64,000 bases of DNA from NCBI RefSeq assembly GCF_907164915.1, contig NC_061862.1, forward strand, positions 138,561,520 to 138,625,519, given 5' to 3'. The notes under the pieces were generated by a model. That model was not told the DNA's origin. It worked only from the letters and a program-made list of their open reading frames with translations, and did no database searches. How positions within the stretch are numbered: the stretch's first letter is position 1; every line of letters starts with the position of its first letter. The position numbers and the translations under genes were made by a program. Positions 54,010 through 64,000 of this stretch are shown one piece after another. This stretch comes from Impatiens glandulifera (Eukaryota > Streptophyta > Magnoliopsida > Ericales > Balsaminaceae).

Positions 54010-55710
54010 ATGTCAGAGAAAGGGAAATGGAAAAGACCGGCAATTGGAATCGATCTGGGTACAACAAATTCATGTGTTGGAGTATGGAAGCACAACCGTG
54101 TTGAAATCGTAGTCAACGATCAGGGTAACAGAACAACACCCTCCTACGTTTCATTCACGGAAACAGAGCGGTTGATAGGTGATGGAGCTAAGAATGAGGA
54201 ATCTATTAACTCCATCAACACTGTTTTTGGTAAGTTTCTCTTCTTATACTTTTATAATGTCATTCCATATATAGTTTTCAAATCATTTTTTATGGTGGTA
54301 GGAGGTTTAGTGATGAATCTGTGCAAAGTGACACAAAATGTTGGCCATTCAAGGTGATTTCCGGGTTAAAAGATAAACCAATGATCGTTATCAACTACAA
54401 AGGCGAGGAGAAGAAGTTCTGTGCAGAGGAAATTTCTTCTATGGTTTTAATGAAGATGAAGGAGATTGCTGAGGCCTTTTTGGGATTACCCGTTAAAAAC
54501 GCTGTCATTACAGTCCCGGCTTACTTCAATGACTCACAAAGGCAAGCTACCAAAGACGCTGGCGTAATTTCAGGTCTGAACGTGATGCATATCATTATTG
54601 AGCCAACTGCAGCTGCCATTGCTTATGTCTGGAAAAGAATAGATCTGTAAGCAGCATGGTGGAGAAGAACGTACTCATTTTCGACCTTGGAGGAGGAACC
54701 TTAGATGTCTCTGTCTTGAACATTAATGGGCCTGTCTATAAAGTGAAGGCCACCTCTGGTGATACCCATTTGGGAGGAGAGGACTTTACCAATAGGATGG
54801 TGAGTCATTTCGTGCTGGAATTCAATCGAAAGAAAAACAAGGATATAAGTGGAAACCCCGGTGCCTTAAGCAGATTGAGGGCGGGTTGTGAAAGGGCTAA
54901 AAGGGCTCTTTCATATACTGCCCAGACCAATATAGTCATTGATTCTCTCTTAGACGGTGTTGACTTTAGTTTTAAACTAACCCAAGCCATGTTCGAGGAG
55001 ATGAACATGGATCTATTCATTAAATGTATGGAGACTGTTGAGAAATGCTTGAAGGATGCGAAGATGGAGAAGAGCAACATGGATGATGTAGTTCTTGTTG
55101 GTGGGTCTACTAGAATTCAGAAAGTGCAAAACCTTCTTACAGAGTTGTTCAATGGAAAGGAACTCTGCAAAAGTGTGAACCCTGATGAGGCTGTTGCCTA
55201 CGGTGCTACAGTTCAAGCTGCAATTTTGACTGGGGAAGGAAATGAGGAAGTTGAAGATCTGATTCTTATAGATGTCACTCCCCTCTCCCTTGGATTGGAA
55301 ACAAGTGGAGGCATAATGACAGTTTTAATTCCTAGGAACACTAGTATTCCCACAAAGCAGGAGAAAGTCTTTTCTACAAGTTCCGACAACCAATCGAGTG
55401 TTTTGATTAAAGTTTACGAGGGAGAGAGATCCTTCACGAGAGACAATAACTTTCTAGGGAAATTCGAGCTTTCAGGAATCCCCCTGCTCCGACCTGTGTT
55501 CCTCAAATAACTGTATGTTTTGACATCGACGAGAAAGGGATCCTGAATGTTTCAGCAGAGGTAGAGAATTCCGGAGAGAAGAGTATGCTAACGATAACAA
55601 ATGAGAAAGGGAGGTTATGTGTAGAAGATATAGAGAAGATGATGCAAGAGGCAGAGAAGTACAAGTTGGAGGACGAGATACATATGGAAGATGAACAACT
55701 TCTTCTTTAG
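54010..55710 (+). pseudogene. Cytosolic HSP70 pseudogene (copy B)
   Basis: Exon 1 (54010-54229) encodes the N-terminal nucleotide-binding domain start with [15 protein letters not shown]; intron 54230-54301 (GTAAGT...TAG); exon 2 begins [10 protein letters not shown]. The DAKRLIGR-type segment normally at this junction is missing. [20 protein letters not shown] and EPTAAAIAY are present, then a one-base deletion near 54626 breaks the frame. [14 protein letters not shown] and [17 protein letters not shown] follow, and a second one-base deletion near 55480 breaks the frame at the substrate-binding domain. The continuing frame stops at 55710, about 100 codons short, without the helical lid. Intact HSP70 would be an ATP-driven chaperone; this copy is very likely dead. 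Confidence 0.88.
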
Positions 55711-56029
55711 ATTACAAACCATTTACAAGACTCTGATTCTGATGACAACTTGAGTTCTCTTAAATGAAAACTCAAGAGTTGCTCTTACAATTAACTGGTG
55801 AATGCAGATGATTGTGTGGAGAAGATGAATGAATGATTTTGGGAACATATAAGGAAGTTGATTGATTATAATTATATTGCTTTTCTTTTATATTTGCATT
55901 ATTGATCATGATTCGGTATTTTATAAACTAGTATCTTAATTTATTGCTTCACAAAATTCAGTTGAGTTAATTTTATAAAGTTTCATTTTTTACTTAAGCA
56001 TCCAGTTTTCAAAAATATAGTTCCACACA

Positions 56030-56450
56030 ACAGCATGATCTCACAAATAAAAAAAACTCAAAACTAGAAGGCTGCATTCTTTCAAAATTACCATATTGGC
56101 CCTACATATAAAATAATTCCTTCCGACCATAACAACCTCCTGAGGGCGAGGACCTCAGTAAACTTTACTTACCGAATTGGAGTCGAAAACAGTTTTCCAA
56201 CACATTGAAGTTATTCTCGGACAACTTCTTCATCAACTCATACAATTCAATGTGAGTGTGGGGACTGTTAACTCATTAAGTCCTCCCAAAGCCCATTCAA
56301 CTCGTTTCCATTTCTCAGTTTGAAGATGGTACACATCTACACTGTTTTTGAACATGCTGATGTTTGTTATGTCTGCATCGGATTATAATCCATAATTTCT
56401 CATCAATTACCTTTAGCCCTATGATCTGCCCGGTTCTCACCCGAAAAAAC
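56030..56450 (-). pseudogene. F-box/kelch 3' fragment (copy B)
   Basis: Nucleotide match to 39655-40085, the 3' third of the intact kelch gene, including CAAAGCCCATTCAACTCG and CTCAGTTTGAAGATG. Stops and indels; the F-box and first kelch repeats are absent. Same tail-to-tail position relative to HSP70 as copy A. Confidence 0.8.
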
Positions 56451-56469
56451 TGTTGTTAATCTTATCTTG

Positions 56470-57090
56470 TAACAAAAACACAAAATATTATCACAATACA
56501 ACTAAATGATAATATAAAAAAATACAATAGTTTATTAAAAAATAAAATGAAGAAACTCCTTGATTATTCTGATGCTTTTGAGATTCACAGTTCCTTAAAA
56601 ACAGTTTCACTGTCTCCAATTTGTGCTGGAGATTTTTTGTCGGTGGTTGTTTCCCAAGGTACAATGAAACATGCAATGATTTAACACAAAAATAACCAAC
56701 GAACTTGACAAAATTATCTAAATTCTATCACCGAATTTCAAACAGAAATAGTCGAGTAAGGAAACTCAAAGAACATTCACAAAGATAAGAAAAAAACTTT
56801 GGGAATTATAATGTGAGAAATTATAAGATAATGTGTAGAAATATATTGGAGTGAAGGGATATATATAGCGGGAATTTAAACCCTAAAAGAATTCACCGAT
56901 TATTTAATTCAACGACCACTAATCATTTATCCAATGGTTAGCCTTGTTTGTCTCTTCATTATATTGACATTTCCTTTTCATTAGGATAATTAAAGTTAAA
57001 TAGGTTATATTAATAAGTATTTTGTAGTTACAATAACAATTTTCAAGACATTAATGTTAATTGCAACAATTAACAAAAATCTTCTACAAT
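56470..57090 (-). repeat. E3-family copia LTR fragment
   Basis: Aligns with 37220-37700: AAACAGTTTCACTGTCTCCA ... GTGCTGGAG, AAGAACATTCACAAAGATAAG, TTGTCTCTTCATTATATTGAC. The AT-rich 5' part of this LTR type seems to continue at 57800-58075, so something was inserted between. Confidence 0.65.
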
Positions 57091-57411
57091 CTACCTCTAA
57101 AAACAACGATAACAGCTCTACTACTGCAAATGTCCTCAATAAAATCAACTCCGACTATCCCAAAGCGCTTAACACCCACTTAGGATTGAATCAGGGAAGA
57201 CGATTGGCAATTCTAAGTTAGTCTATAAAAAAAATCTAGTGATACTCCGGCGTTTCAAGTCAACTCGTCGTCATCAAATTTCAGTGAAATTTTAGCAATT
57301 CAAAGCCTTTTCACTGCCATCCAGCGAAACTCCGGCGATCCAAAGCTAACTCGTTGTTATCCACATTTCATCCCATCGGTAACACCCTCTTCAATCTCTG
57401 CCTAAGACTCT

Positions 57412-57545
57412 ATTGCACCCATCTACGTTACATCCCGCAATCAGGTGGCTGACATACTCACCAAGGCGATTCGAGAAAGTATGTGGCAAGTTGGGCAGTC
57501 TCAACATCTACTACCCATCTTAGAAGGAAACAAATCCAAGAATTG
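57412..57545 (+). pseudogene. Copia RNase H C-terminal fragment
   Basis: Reads IAPIYVTSRNQVADILTKAI then a short tail to a stop near 57545; the VADILTK motif is the end of copia RNase H. Upstream coding sequence is not recognisable. Confidence 0.6.
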
Positions 57546-57799
57546 AATGTTATAGTAACAAATCAATGAGAATAATTAATTTTCTATTTGATTAAAGATT
57601 TGTTGCTAATTGTCAAATCAATTATAATTGACCTAATTTTATTTTATTTTATAAATAAACTTGATTTTTATTTTATTGATATTTTATTTTATTTTATTTT
57701 ATTTTTATTTTATTTTATTGATATGCAATCTTTACTATTTAAGCTCTAGATTTCTTATATAATACATGAGCAAATACAAACAATAAAAATATTATTTTT

Positions 57800-58075
57800 T
57801 CTCTCTCAAAAATTCTACATCTTCATTTGGATTAAATTGTACCTTAATTCAATTTGAATTTATTGTCAATTTCATTTAGATTTAATTTCACATTAATTTA
57901 CATTTGAATTTAGTGTAAATTTTATATGGATTAAAATTCACCATTAATTTAAATTTGAATTTAATATGAATTTTATTTGGATAAAATTTCACCAGTAATT
58001 CACATTTGAATTTGGATTGAATTTTATTTGGATTAAATTTCACAAATAATTCACATTTGAGCACCATGCCTTACC
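57800..58075 (-). repeat. AT-rich degenerate repeat, LTR 5' part
   Basis: Four to five units of TTCACATTTGAATTTNNTNTGAATTTTATTTGGATTAAAT, the same motif as the start of the E3 LTR read on the minus strand. Confidence 0.6.
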
Positions 58076-58149
58076 TTTCGCTCGAATATTCCCACGGTAA
58101 AATACGAGTGATTTTAATGATAAAGCTCAACTCAAGTATTTTTAGAAAA

Positions 58150-58290
58150 ACTAGCATGTAGTCCGTGCATTTGCACGAGTAATAATATAAAACCGAGAAC
58201 AAATTACGATTAAAATGTAATAACATTTTTAATTTACTCTCACATCAAATTTTCGACCCGACAATCCAGACACTTTGAAAATTATGCATC

Positions 58291-58338
<48 letters not shown>

Positions 58339-58600
58339 TTAGTTAGTTAAAATGTTGAACTTATATTGTTAAAACGTCCCGCGTTCATCAAATTTGGTGT
58401 TAAATTTAAATTATAAAGTCTTATTAGCCTAATTGGTTAAAGAGTTGTACTTGTTTGGTTAGTTTATGGGTGGGTCAACCCACAATCCGACCCAAATATC
58501 CATTTACTCTCACATATATATCCAAATTAATCACAGCTCTCGACCGGCAATCTGGACACTTTGAAAATTAAGCATCATTATATATATATATATATGTTTT
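58150..58600. repeat. Dispersed repeat with (TA)n and tRNA-like segment
   Basis: Two partial copies, 58150-58330 and 58340-58600, both ending AATCNGGACACTTTGAAAATTA(A/T)GCATCATTATATA. The second matches 53440-53689, including the TTAGCCTAATTGGTTAAAGAG box A-like motif. (TA)n tracts at about 58293-58334 and 58578-58596. Confidence 0.6.
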
Positions 58601-60249
58601 GTCAATTAGGTTTTGTTTGATCTATTTGTTAACCTTTCTCTTGAATCTCGTAAAATGAGGTGAGAAAACAATCACTCAAGAGTCGCCTCACTAAAATTGA
58701 ATTGAGATGAGTAACCAAAATAGAACTTACAAAAATTGACGTACTTTTAGCACTATTTTAATAGTCACCTCTTTGTATAATTCTCAAAAATTAAGAAAAC
58801 ATATTTTAAGAAATATTTTTGGGCTTAGTGTTTGGTTATGTGTGGGAAAAGGCATCATCGATTGGACAGTTCCTAATCCGAAACAAATTTGGCCTTTTTA
58901 ATTTTCACATTACATGTTACACATTTTATTTTATTTAAATTTAAATTAATAACCTAACCTCATTTCTCTTCTAAAGGATTTTACCTAGGCCCTAATCTAG
59001 GATCTAAAGGGAGCATGTTCTTTTCGTTTCTAAAATACATTTAGTTTGTGACATTAAGTAACTAAAGATTTCTATTATGTTTAGTTGGGTTACTTACAAC
59101 TTTAATGACAGATAGATACTGAAATTAATAAACGTTTGACTTAAACTTACAATGTGTTCAAATTTTGATATTAGTATATCAAAAATTCATAAATAATGTG
59201 ATAAGCATTCTCGATTTTTTATATATTTTTTGGACACATATAGCACAAGTCATTGACATTACAAGTTAGCAGTACCGGCCCCTGGATTTGGGCTGCCCCA
59301 TCCATGTAAAAAAGCGTGGAATTTCTTTTTTATGCATTAATTTTAGTTAAAATAAATTTCTTCTTGAATTCATAATCAATTGTTTTTTGATTCACACCAA
59401 ATAAGAACAATCAAGTTCAGTATTAGATAATCATTAATCATCAAAATAAAATTTCCAAATCTTATTCAAAGCATTATGCCAAAATGGAATTCATGCTAAG
59501 CTTATGATATTGATTTACAAAGCCACAAACAAGCTCCCTCAAGTGATTTAGAACTTATCCACACCGAATCACTCTCTCCGTGCTGTTCCCCGCCTGAATC
59601 TCTCTACGCTCGCTTCACCCATCATCTCCCGCGTGTCTCATAGAGTTAATAGTCACGAAATTACTGTCGGCGGTCATATCTACACAAGGACGTTGACTTT
59701 TGCATACTCTCACCATGGCCGTCTCCTTTCTCTCTATTTCATTTGTATTGATTTATTGTTCATAGCAAAGAATATGGTCTACGATAACATAGGTTATATA
59801 CATTTCTGATCAAATTTATCCGTTCTGATCAATTTGGATATGTAGGTTTCTTCTAGATCGGATTGGGGCCAACATACTTGAAATTCATTTATTTTTTTCA
59901 CATTTAGGGCTTTCTTTAATGAATTTTTTAGCGTTGTGGAATTCTCATATATTCGTCTACTCCTGTTCTTCTGATCACTTGGATTATTGGAGAAATTTGT
60001 TATAAGCATCTATGTCATCTATTAAATGTACTTCCATTCCATTCCTTTTGCTTATGATTTAGGGTTCTTAAGATACTATTTGGAAACTCATTTTGGATTT
60101 AGTCTGAATTCGGATATGGATGAGAAATCAAATAAAATTATGAACATGTTCTTACACCCTAAGATGTAACCTATGAAGATAAATTAGGGTTTAAGGTAAT
60201 AGATAGAAATGAGGAGAAGAAAGATCAAAGAACTATAAGGTGAGAGAAG
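58601..60249. other. Unassigned; partly gypsy LTR flanking the Mutator-like element
   Basis: No complete gene. The portion just left of 60249 is expected to be the continuation of the gypsy LTR interrupted at 60250. 59565-59760 has a short open stretch (NHSLRAVPRLNLSTLASPII) that I do not recognise. Confidence 0.35.
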
Positions 60250-61455
60250 GGAAATTTGACGAAATAACCCTCATAAGAGGATTATTTCCAAATTTAGCAT
60301 AGGCCAAATAATTTTTTCAAATTTAACCTTTTGCCTATGGAAAAAGAACCTTTTGCCCTCAAATTAAAAAAAAAATCAGTTGGTTTTCTTCTCCCCTTCA
60401 GTTTTCCCTCCCTCTCCTCTTTTCATATTTCCAAATCGCGTCCTCCCCGACGACGACCAATCTAAGCCCACGACCCACCTCTCACCGACGACGATCCAAG
60501 CCACGAAACATCACCGCTCCCTCGACCCCCGATGACTGTTAGAGCCCCCGAAGACATATCTGAGCCCCCGACGACGATCCAAGCAGAACGGAGAACGATC
60601 AAACAAAACCAAGGAAACCGGAACGTCTTCAACATTTAGGTTAGTTTTCTGTGTTTCCGTTGCCTTCGTCGCCTTCGTCGTTTCATCGCTGAAATGGAAG
60701 AATGTTTAGGGTTTCGTCGTTTAGAGTCTAGGGTGTAGGTTAGGTCGTGGATGAATGGTTTTAGAGCTTAGTTGATTGGTTTTACGGTGGAATATACATC
60801 TGACGAAGGCGACTGTGCATTTGTCGCAGGCGACTATGCATCTGTCGCAGGCGACAAATGCACATTCGCCTGTGACAGATGCATATTCGCCTGCGACATA
60901 TGCACATTCGTCTGCGACATATGCACATTCACCTGCGACATATGCACATTCGTCTACGACAGATGCACAGTCGCCTGCAATAGCCTTTGACAGATGCATT
61001 TTAAACCCAAAACGATTCAGTCAGCCTTCGACGATGCATTTTAAGCCTGGTTTTGTTGGATCGTTCTTCGCAACGATGATCGTTCTTCGCAACGATGATC
61101 GTTCTTTGTTCTGCTTGGATCGTCGTCGGGGGCTCGGATATGTCGTCGGGGGCTCGGACAGTCGTCGGGGTTCGGGGGAGCGGTGGGGTTTCGTGGATTA
61201 GATCGTCGTCGGGGAGAAGTGGGTCGTGGGCTTGGATCGGTTGTCGTCGGGGAGGAGGCGGTTTGGAAATATGAAAAGAGGAGAGGGAGGGAAAACTGAA
61301 GGGAAGAAGGGACGGAGAAAGGAAACTGTTTTTTTTTTTTATTTAAGGGCAATAATGTCTTTTTGCATAGAGAAAATGTTACATTTGAATATTTTGTTTA
61401 GCCTATGCTAAATTTGGAAATAAGCCTCTTATGAGGGTTATTTCGTCAAATTTCC
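60250..61455. mobile_element. Mutator-like element with long terminal inverted repeats, no transposase
   Basis: Ends GGAAATTTGACGAAATAACC and its inverse at the right. The inverted repeats extend about 200 bp with indels (CTCCCTCTCCTCTTTTCATA against TATGAAAAGAGGAGAGGGAG; CGACGACGATCC blocks). Flanks TGAGAGAAG and TGAGAAGAA resemble a decayed 9-bp target duplication. No transposase; non-autonomous. Confidence 0.75.
60790..60990. repeat. About 24-bp minisatellite inside the Mutator-like element
   Basis: Eight or so units of TGCACATTCGCCTGCGACAGA type. The array flips orientation after the first two units (GTCGCAGGCGAC, itself a hairpin, against TTCGCCTGCGAC). ORFs across it on both strands are repeat artefacts. 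Confidence 0.8.
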
Positions 61456-61671
61456 TGAGAAGAAAACCATTCAATAACATTCATACCCTTCAAAAGAGGG
61501 TATTCAGAATTACATATAGTCTGAATGATGAGCTGGCCTAACAGGTGACCACTTTATTAAAAATAGAAAATAAAGGTGGTTTAAACATAAAACATAAAGT
61601 CATGGTGAGTTTGAATAAATGAAATTACTGAAAATAATATTAATTGTCCTTATATCCCTTAGATCGTAACA
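61456..61671 (-). repeat. Start of the chromovirus 3' LTR
   Basis: On the minus strand the LTR begins TGTTACGATC at 61671, directly after a purine-rich tract GAAGAGGAGGGTAT (61685-61672) that follows the pol stop. It runs to 61456, where the Mutator-like element is inserted. Confidence 0.65.
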
Positions 61672-61700
61672 ATACCCTCCTCTTCAGTGTTTCGACGACC

Positions 61701-63478
61701 TCAGCGAAACGAACGATGTCTTGTTCTTCCCCAATTCGCGACTAGTTCTGGATGTGCAATTTCAATCGCCTCCTCGTCTTCCCACGTATTATCTTCATCA
61801 GTATGTCCTGATCATTTCACTAGCACCTGTCTTGTGTTACCATCTATATGTCTTTCTCGTACAATGGTTTCTGGAGTTAAGGCTTGTGATTTCATCTCAG
61901 GAAGTGCAGTAATTTCGCTTGGATTTCCTTGATAGCTTTTCAGCTGTGAAATATGGAACACGTTATGGATTCTTGATCCCACTGGAAGGTCCAATCAATA
62001 AGCCACTTCCCCTATTTTCGCACTAAATATGAATGGCCCAAAGAACTTATTCTGGAGCTTATGGTGATTTCCTCGGACCGATAATTGTTGATAAGGTTGG
62101 ATCTTGACCAAAGCCCAATCCCCAATTTTCAATTGTGCTTCAGTACGATGTTTGCCTGTCTTTTGTTTCATGCGATTCTGAGCCCGACTTAGATGAAATT
62201 TCAGCAGTTTTAATGTTTCTTCACTATCCAACAATAAACGATCAGCTTCGTCTACCTTCGAATCTCCACCTAAGTAAGGAGTGTGGATAGGAGGTGCGTA
62301 TCCGTAGATTATTTCAAAAGGAGTGGATTTCTTCGCGGAGTAGAAATTCGTGTTATACCACCATTCTGTTAGTGGTAACCATTTAATCAATTGCCTAGCT
62401 TTCTGACCTGTCATACAACTCAGATAAGTACCAATACAACGATTAACTCGTTCTGTTTGCCCATCTGTTTAAGGATGATAGGCGGTGGACAACGCTTGAT
62501 GAACTCCCTACAGTTTAAGAAATTCTCTCCAAAACGAGCTAAGAAATATTTTATCTCTATCACTTACAATAGATGAGGGAATTCCATGTAGTTTGTAGAC
62601 GTTGTCGATAAACACCTCTGTAATGCTTTTAGCAGTAAATGGATGTTTTAACCCGATAAAATGTCCCATTTTGGAGAGTCTATCCACTAATACCAAGATG
62701 ACGGTTTTTCCTCCATATGGGTGAAGGTTTTCAATGAAGTCCATTGAAATGGATTGCCAGACCTGGTTCGGTATGGGTAAAGGTTGAAGGAGACCTTTAG
62801 GGGCCACTGGTTCGATCTTGTTCCGTTGACAAATATCGCACTTACGAATAAACTCTCATACATCTTTTAACATTTCCACCCAGAAGTAACCCAACTGCAG
62901 CTTTTTGGTTGCTACTAATACTCCTGAATGACCACCCAATGGAGTTAAATGTGTGGCTGCGATCAAAATAGAATGAAGCTCGCTATCAAAGCCTACCACC
63001 AAATTGTCATTTTTCCTCAAACTCCCATCGATGAAAGTATAACTTAGGTGAGATTTTTCATTTTCAGTTAACTCTTGAATGAGTTTAATCATATTTGGAT
63101 CATATTGCCAAGCTTCATTTATACGTTTTATGATTGGAGAATGGTAGACCGATATACCAGCACATTGTATCATATTATTATGACGAGATAGAGCATCAGC
63201 CACTATATTCTCTTTTCCTCTTTTGTATTGTACTGTGAAATCATACCCGATAAGTTTATACAGCCATTTCTCCTGAGCAGGAGTCTGGACTCTTTGTTCC
63301 AGAAGGTGCTTCAACGCTTCATGGTCTGTCTTGACAATGAAGGACTTGTAGCGAAGGTATGATTGCCATTTTTCCACGACAAATGTAAGAGCTATTAGTC
63401 TGCGTTCATAGGTGGATGACGGATTCTTGGTTGCTGGTATGGATCGGCTGATGAAAGCGATCGACTTGTTCCCCTGTA
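61701..63478 (-). pseudogene. pol: Ty3/gypsy chromovirus pol: RNase H, integrase, chromodomain
   Basis: RNase H part: STYERRLIALTFVVEKW, TDHEALKHLLEQRVQTP, GKENIVADALSR (63440-63180). Integrase zinc region then core: MDFIENLHPYGGKTVILVLVDRLSKMGHF, IVSDRDKIFLSSFW, continuing with TEWWYNTNFYSAKKSTPFEI. C-terminal GDWALVKIQPYQQ and FHISQLK, then a chromodomain-like end (VLVK, stop, SGHTDEDNTWEDEEA). Stops near 62850, 62507, 62460, 61995 and 61807 break it. A chromodomain marks a plant chromovirus; the clade is not resolved. Confidence 0.88.
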
Positions 63479-64000
63479 TCAGCACTGCCCCAATCCAATG
63501 CCGCTCGCGTCCGTTTCCACCACAAATAGTTGTGCAAAGTCTGGAAAAGCTAGAACAGGGGGTGTCATCATGGCCTTCTTCAATTCCATGAATGCAGTTT
63601 GTGCTTCTAGTTTCCATTCGAACTTTCCCTTTTTTAATAGGTTAGTTAAAACCTTGGCAATTAATCCATACCCCTTTATAAACCTTTTGTAGTACCCCGT
63701 TAAACCAATAAATCCTCGCAGTTGCTTGATTGATTGGGGGATTGGCCATGTTTCCATTACTTGTAACATCTCGGGGTCAGCCACAACTCCTTCTTTGTCA
63801 ATAATGTGGCTTAGATATGATACTCGAATGCACCCAAATTCACATTTTTTCCTGTTAAGAAGTAAATCATTAGTTCTCAACAATTCCATAACTAACCTTA
63901 GATGTTGTAAGTGTTCCCATCTTGAGCTGTTATAGATTAGGATGTCATCAAAAAACACAAGGACAAACTTCTGAAGGTACGGTTTAAATATCTCATTCAT
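63479..64000 (-). pseudogene. pol: Ty3/gypsy reverse transcriptase fragment, continues beyond window
   Basis: LVFFDDILIYN carries the FDD active site; RKKCEFG, YLSHIIDKEGV, IKQLRGFIGLTGYYKRFIKGY and the RNase H start VVETDASGIG follow. A one-base loss near 63487 shifts the frame within RNase H. The window ends at the methionine at 64000, which is internal to the polyprotein. Confidence 0.88.

Noticed and set aside
59565..59760. Possible first exon of a host gene
   Set aside because: A short open stretch only, with no recognised family, no clear splice sites and no continuation.
60721..61201. Cys-rich or repeat ORFs on both strands
   Set aside because: They are translations of the 24-bp minisatellite, open on both strands because the period is a multiple of three.

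Overview
This window looks like a transposon-rich stretch of a flowering-plant nuclear genome, most likely an asterid dicot. The evidence is plant-type LTR retrotransposons with an initiator-tRNA-Met primer site, hAT and Mutator-like DNA transposons, an intact plant F-box/kelch gene, a broken plant HSP70 gene and an importin-alpha exon relic. The accessory retrotransposon ORFs resemble proteins I recall from Lamiales genomes (Gesneriaceae); that placement is inference. No prokaryotic feature is present.

Layout. 1-10943: element E1, a minus-strand Ty1/copia element of the Sirevirus type, cut by the window start. 10944-14576 plus 28590-29830: element E3, an older, internally deleted plus-strand copia element that received both E1 (in its 5' LTR) and E2. 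14577-28589: element E2, a complete 14.0-kb sister of E1 with LTRs that look identical and a perfect CACAC target duplication. 29831-32445: importin-alpha exon relic, a hAT element (30970-32106) and half of a dispersed inverted repeat. 32446-36514: an internally deleted relative of E1/E2. 37120-37964: a copia LTR. 38199-40668: HSP70 fragments and an intact F-box/kelch gene. 42585-44740: Tork/TNT-like copia relic. 44800-50580: a rearranged Sirevirus relic that still carries a decayed accessory ORF. 54010-56450: a second HSP70 plus F-box/kelch block, both broken. 56470-58600: LTR pieces and dispersed repeats. 60250-61455: Mutator-like element inserted in the 3' LTR of a chromovirus (Ty3/gypsy) whose decayed pol fills 61701-64000.

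Most interesting system. E1 and E2 carry three extra genes downstream of pol, all in the sense orientation (253, about 253 and 944 codons). All three share one N-terminal domain, so they are a tandem paralogous set. Each has its own TATA box about 90-115 nt upstream of its ATG, conserved in both copies, and the largest also has an E2F-like palindrome about 50 bp further upstream. The element thus looks like a retrotransposon with a genomic-RNA promoter in the LTR and three independent internal transcription units. The same family also shows repeated polypurine-tract modules next to the 3' LTR (2 copies in E2, 3 in the 33.9-34.2 kb relic, 2 at 50.5 kb). A decayed accessory ORF at 44.8-45.5 kb shows that the association is old.
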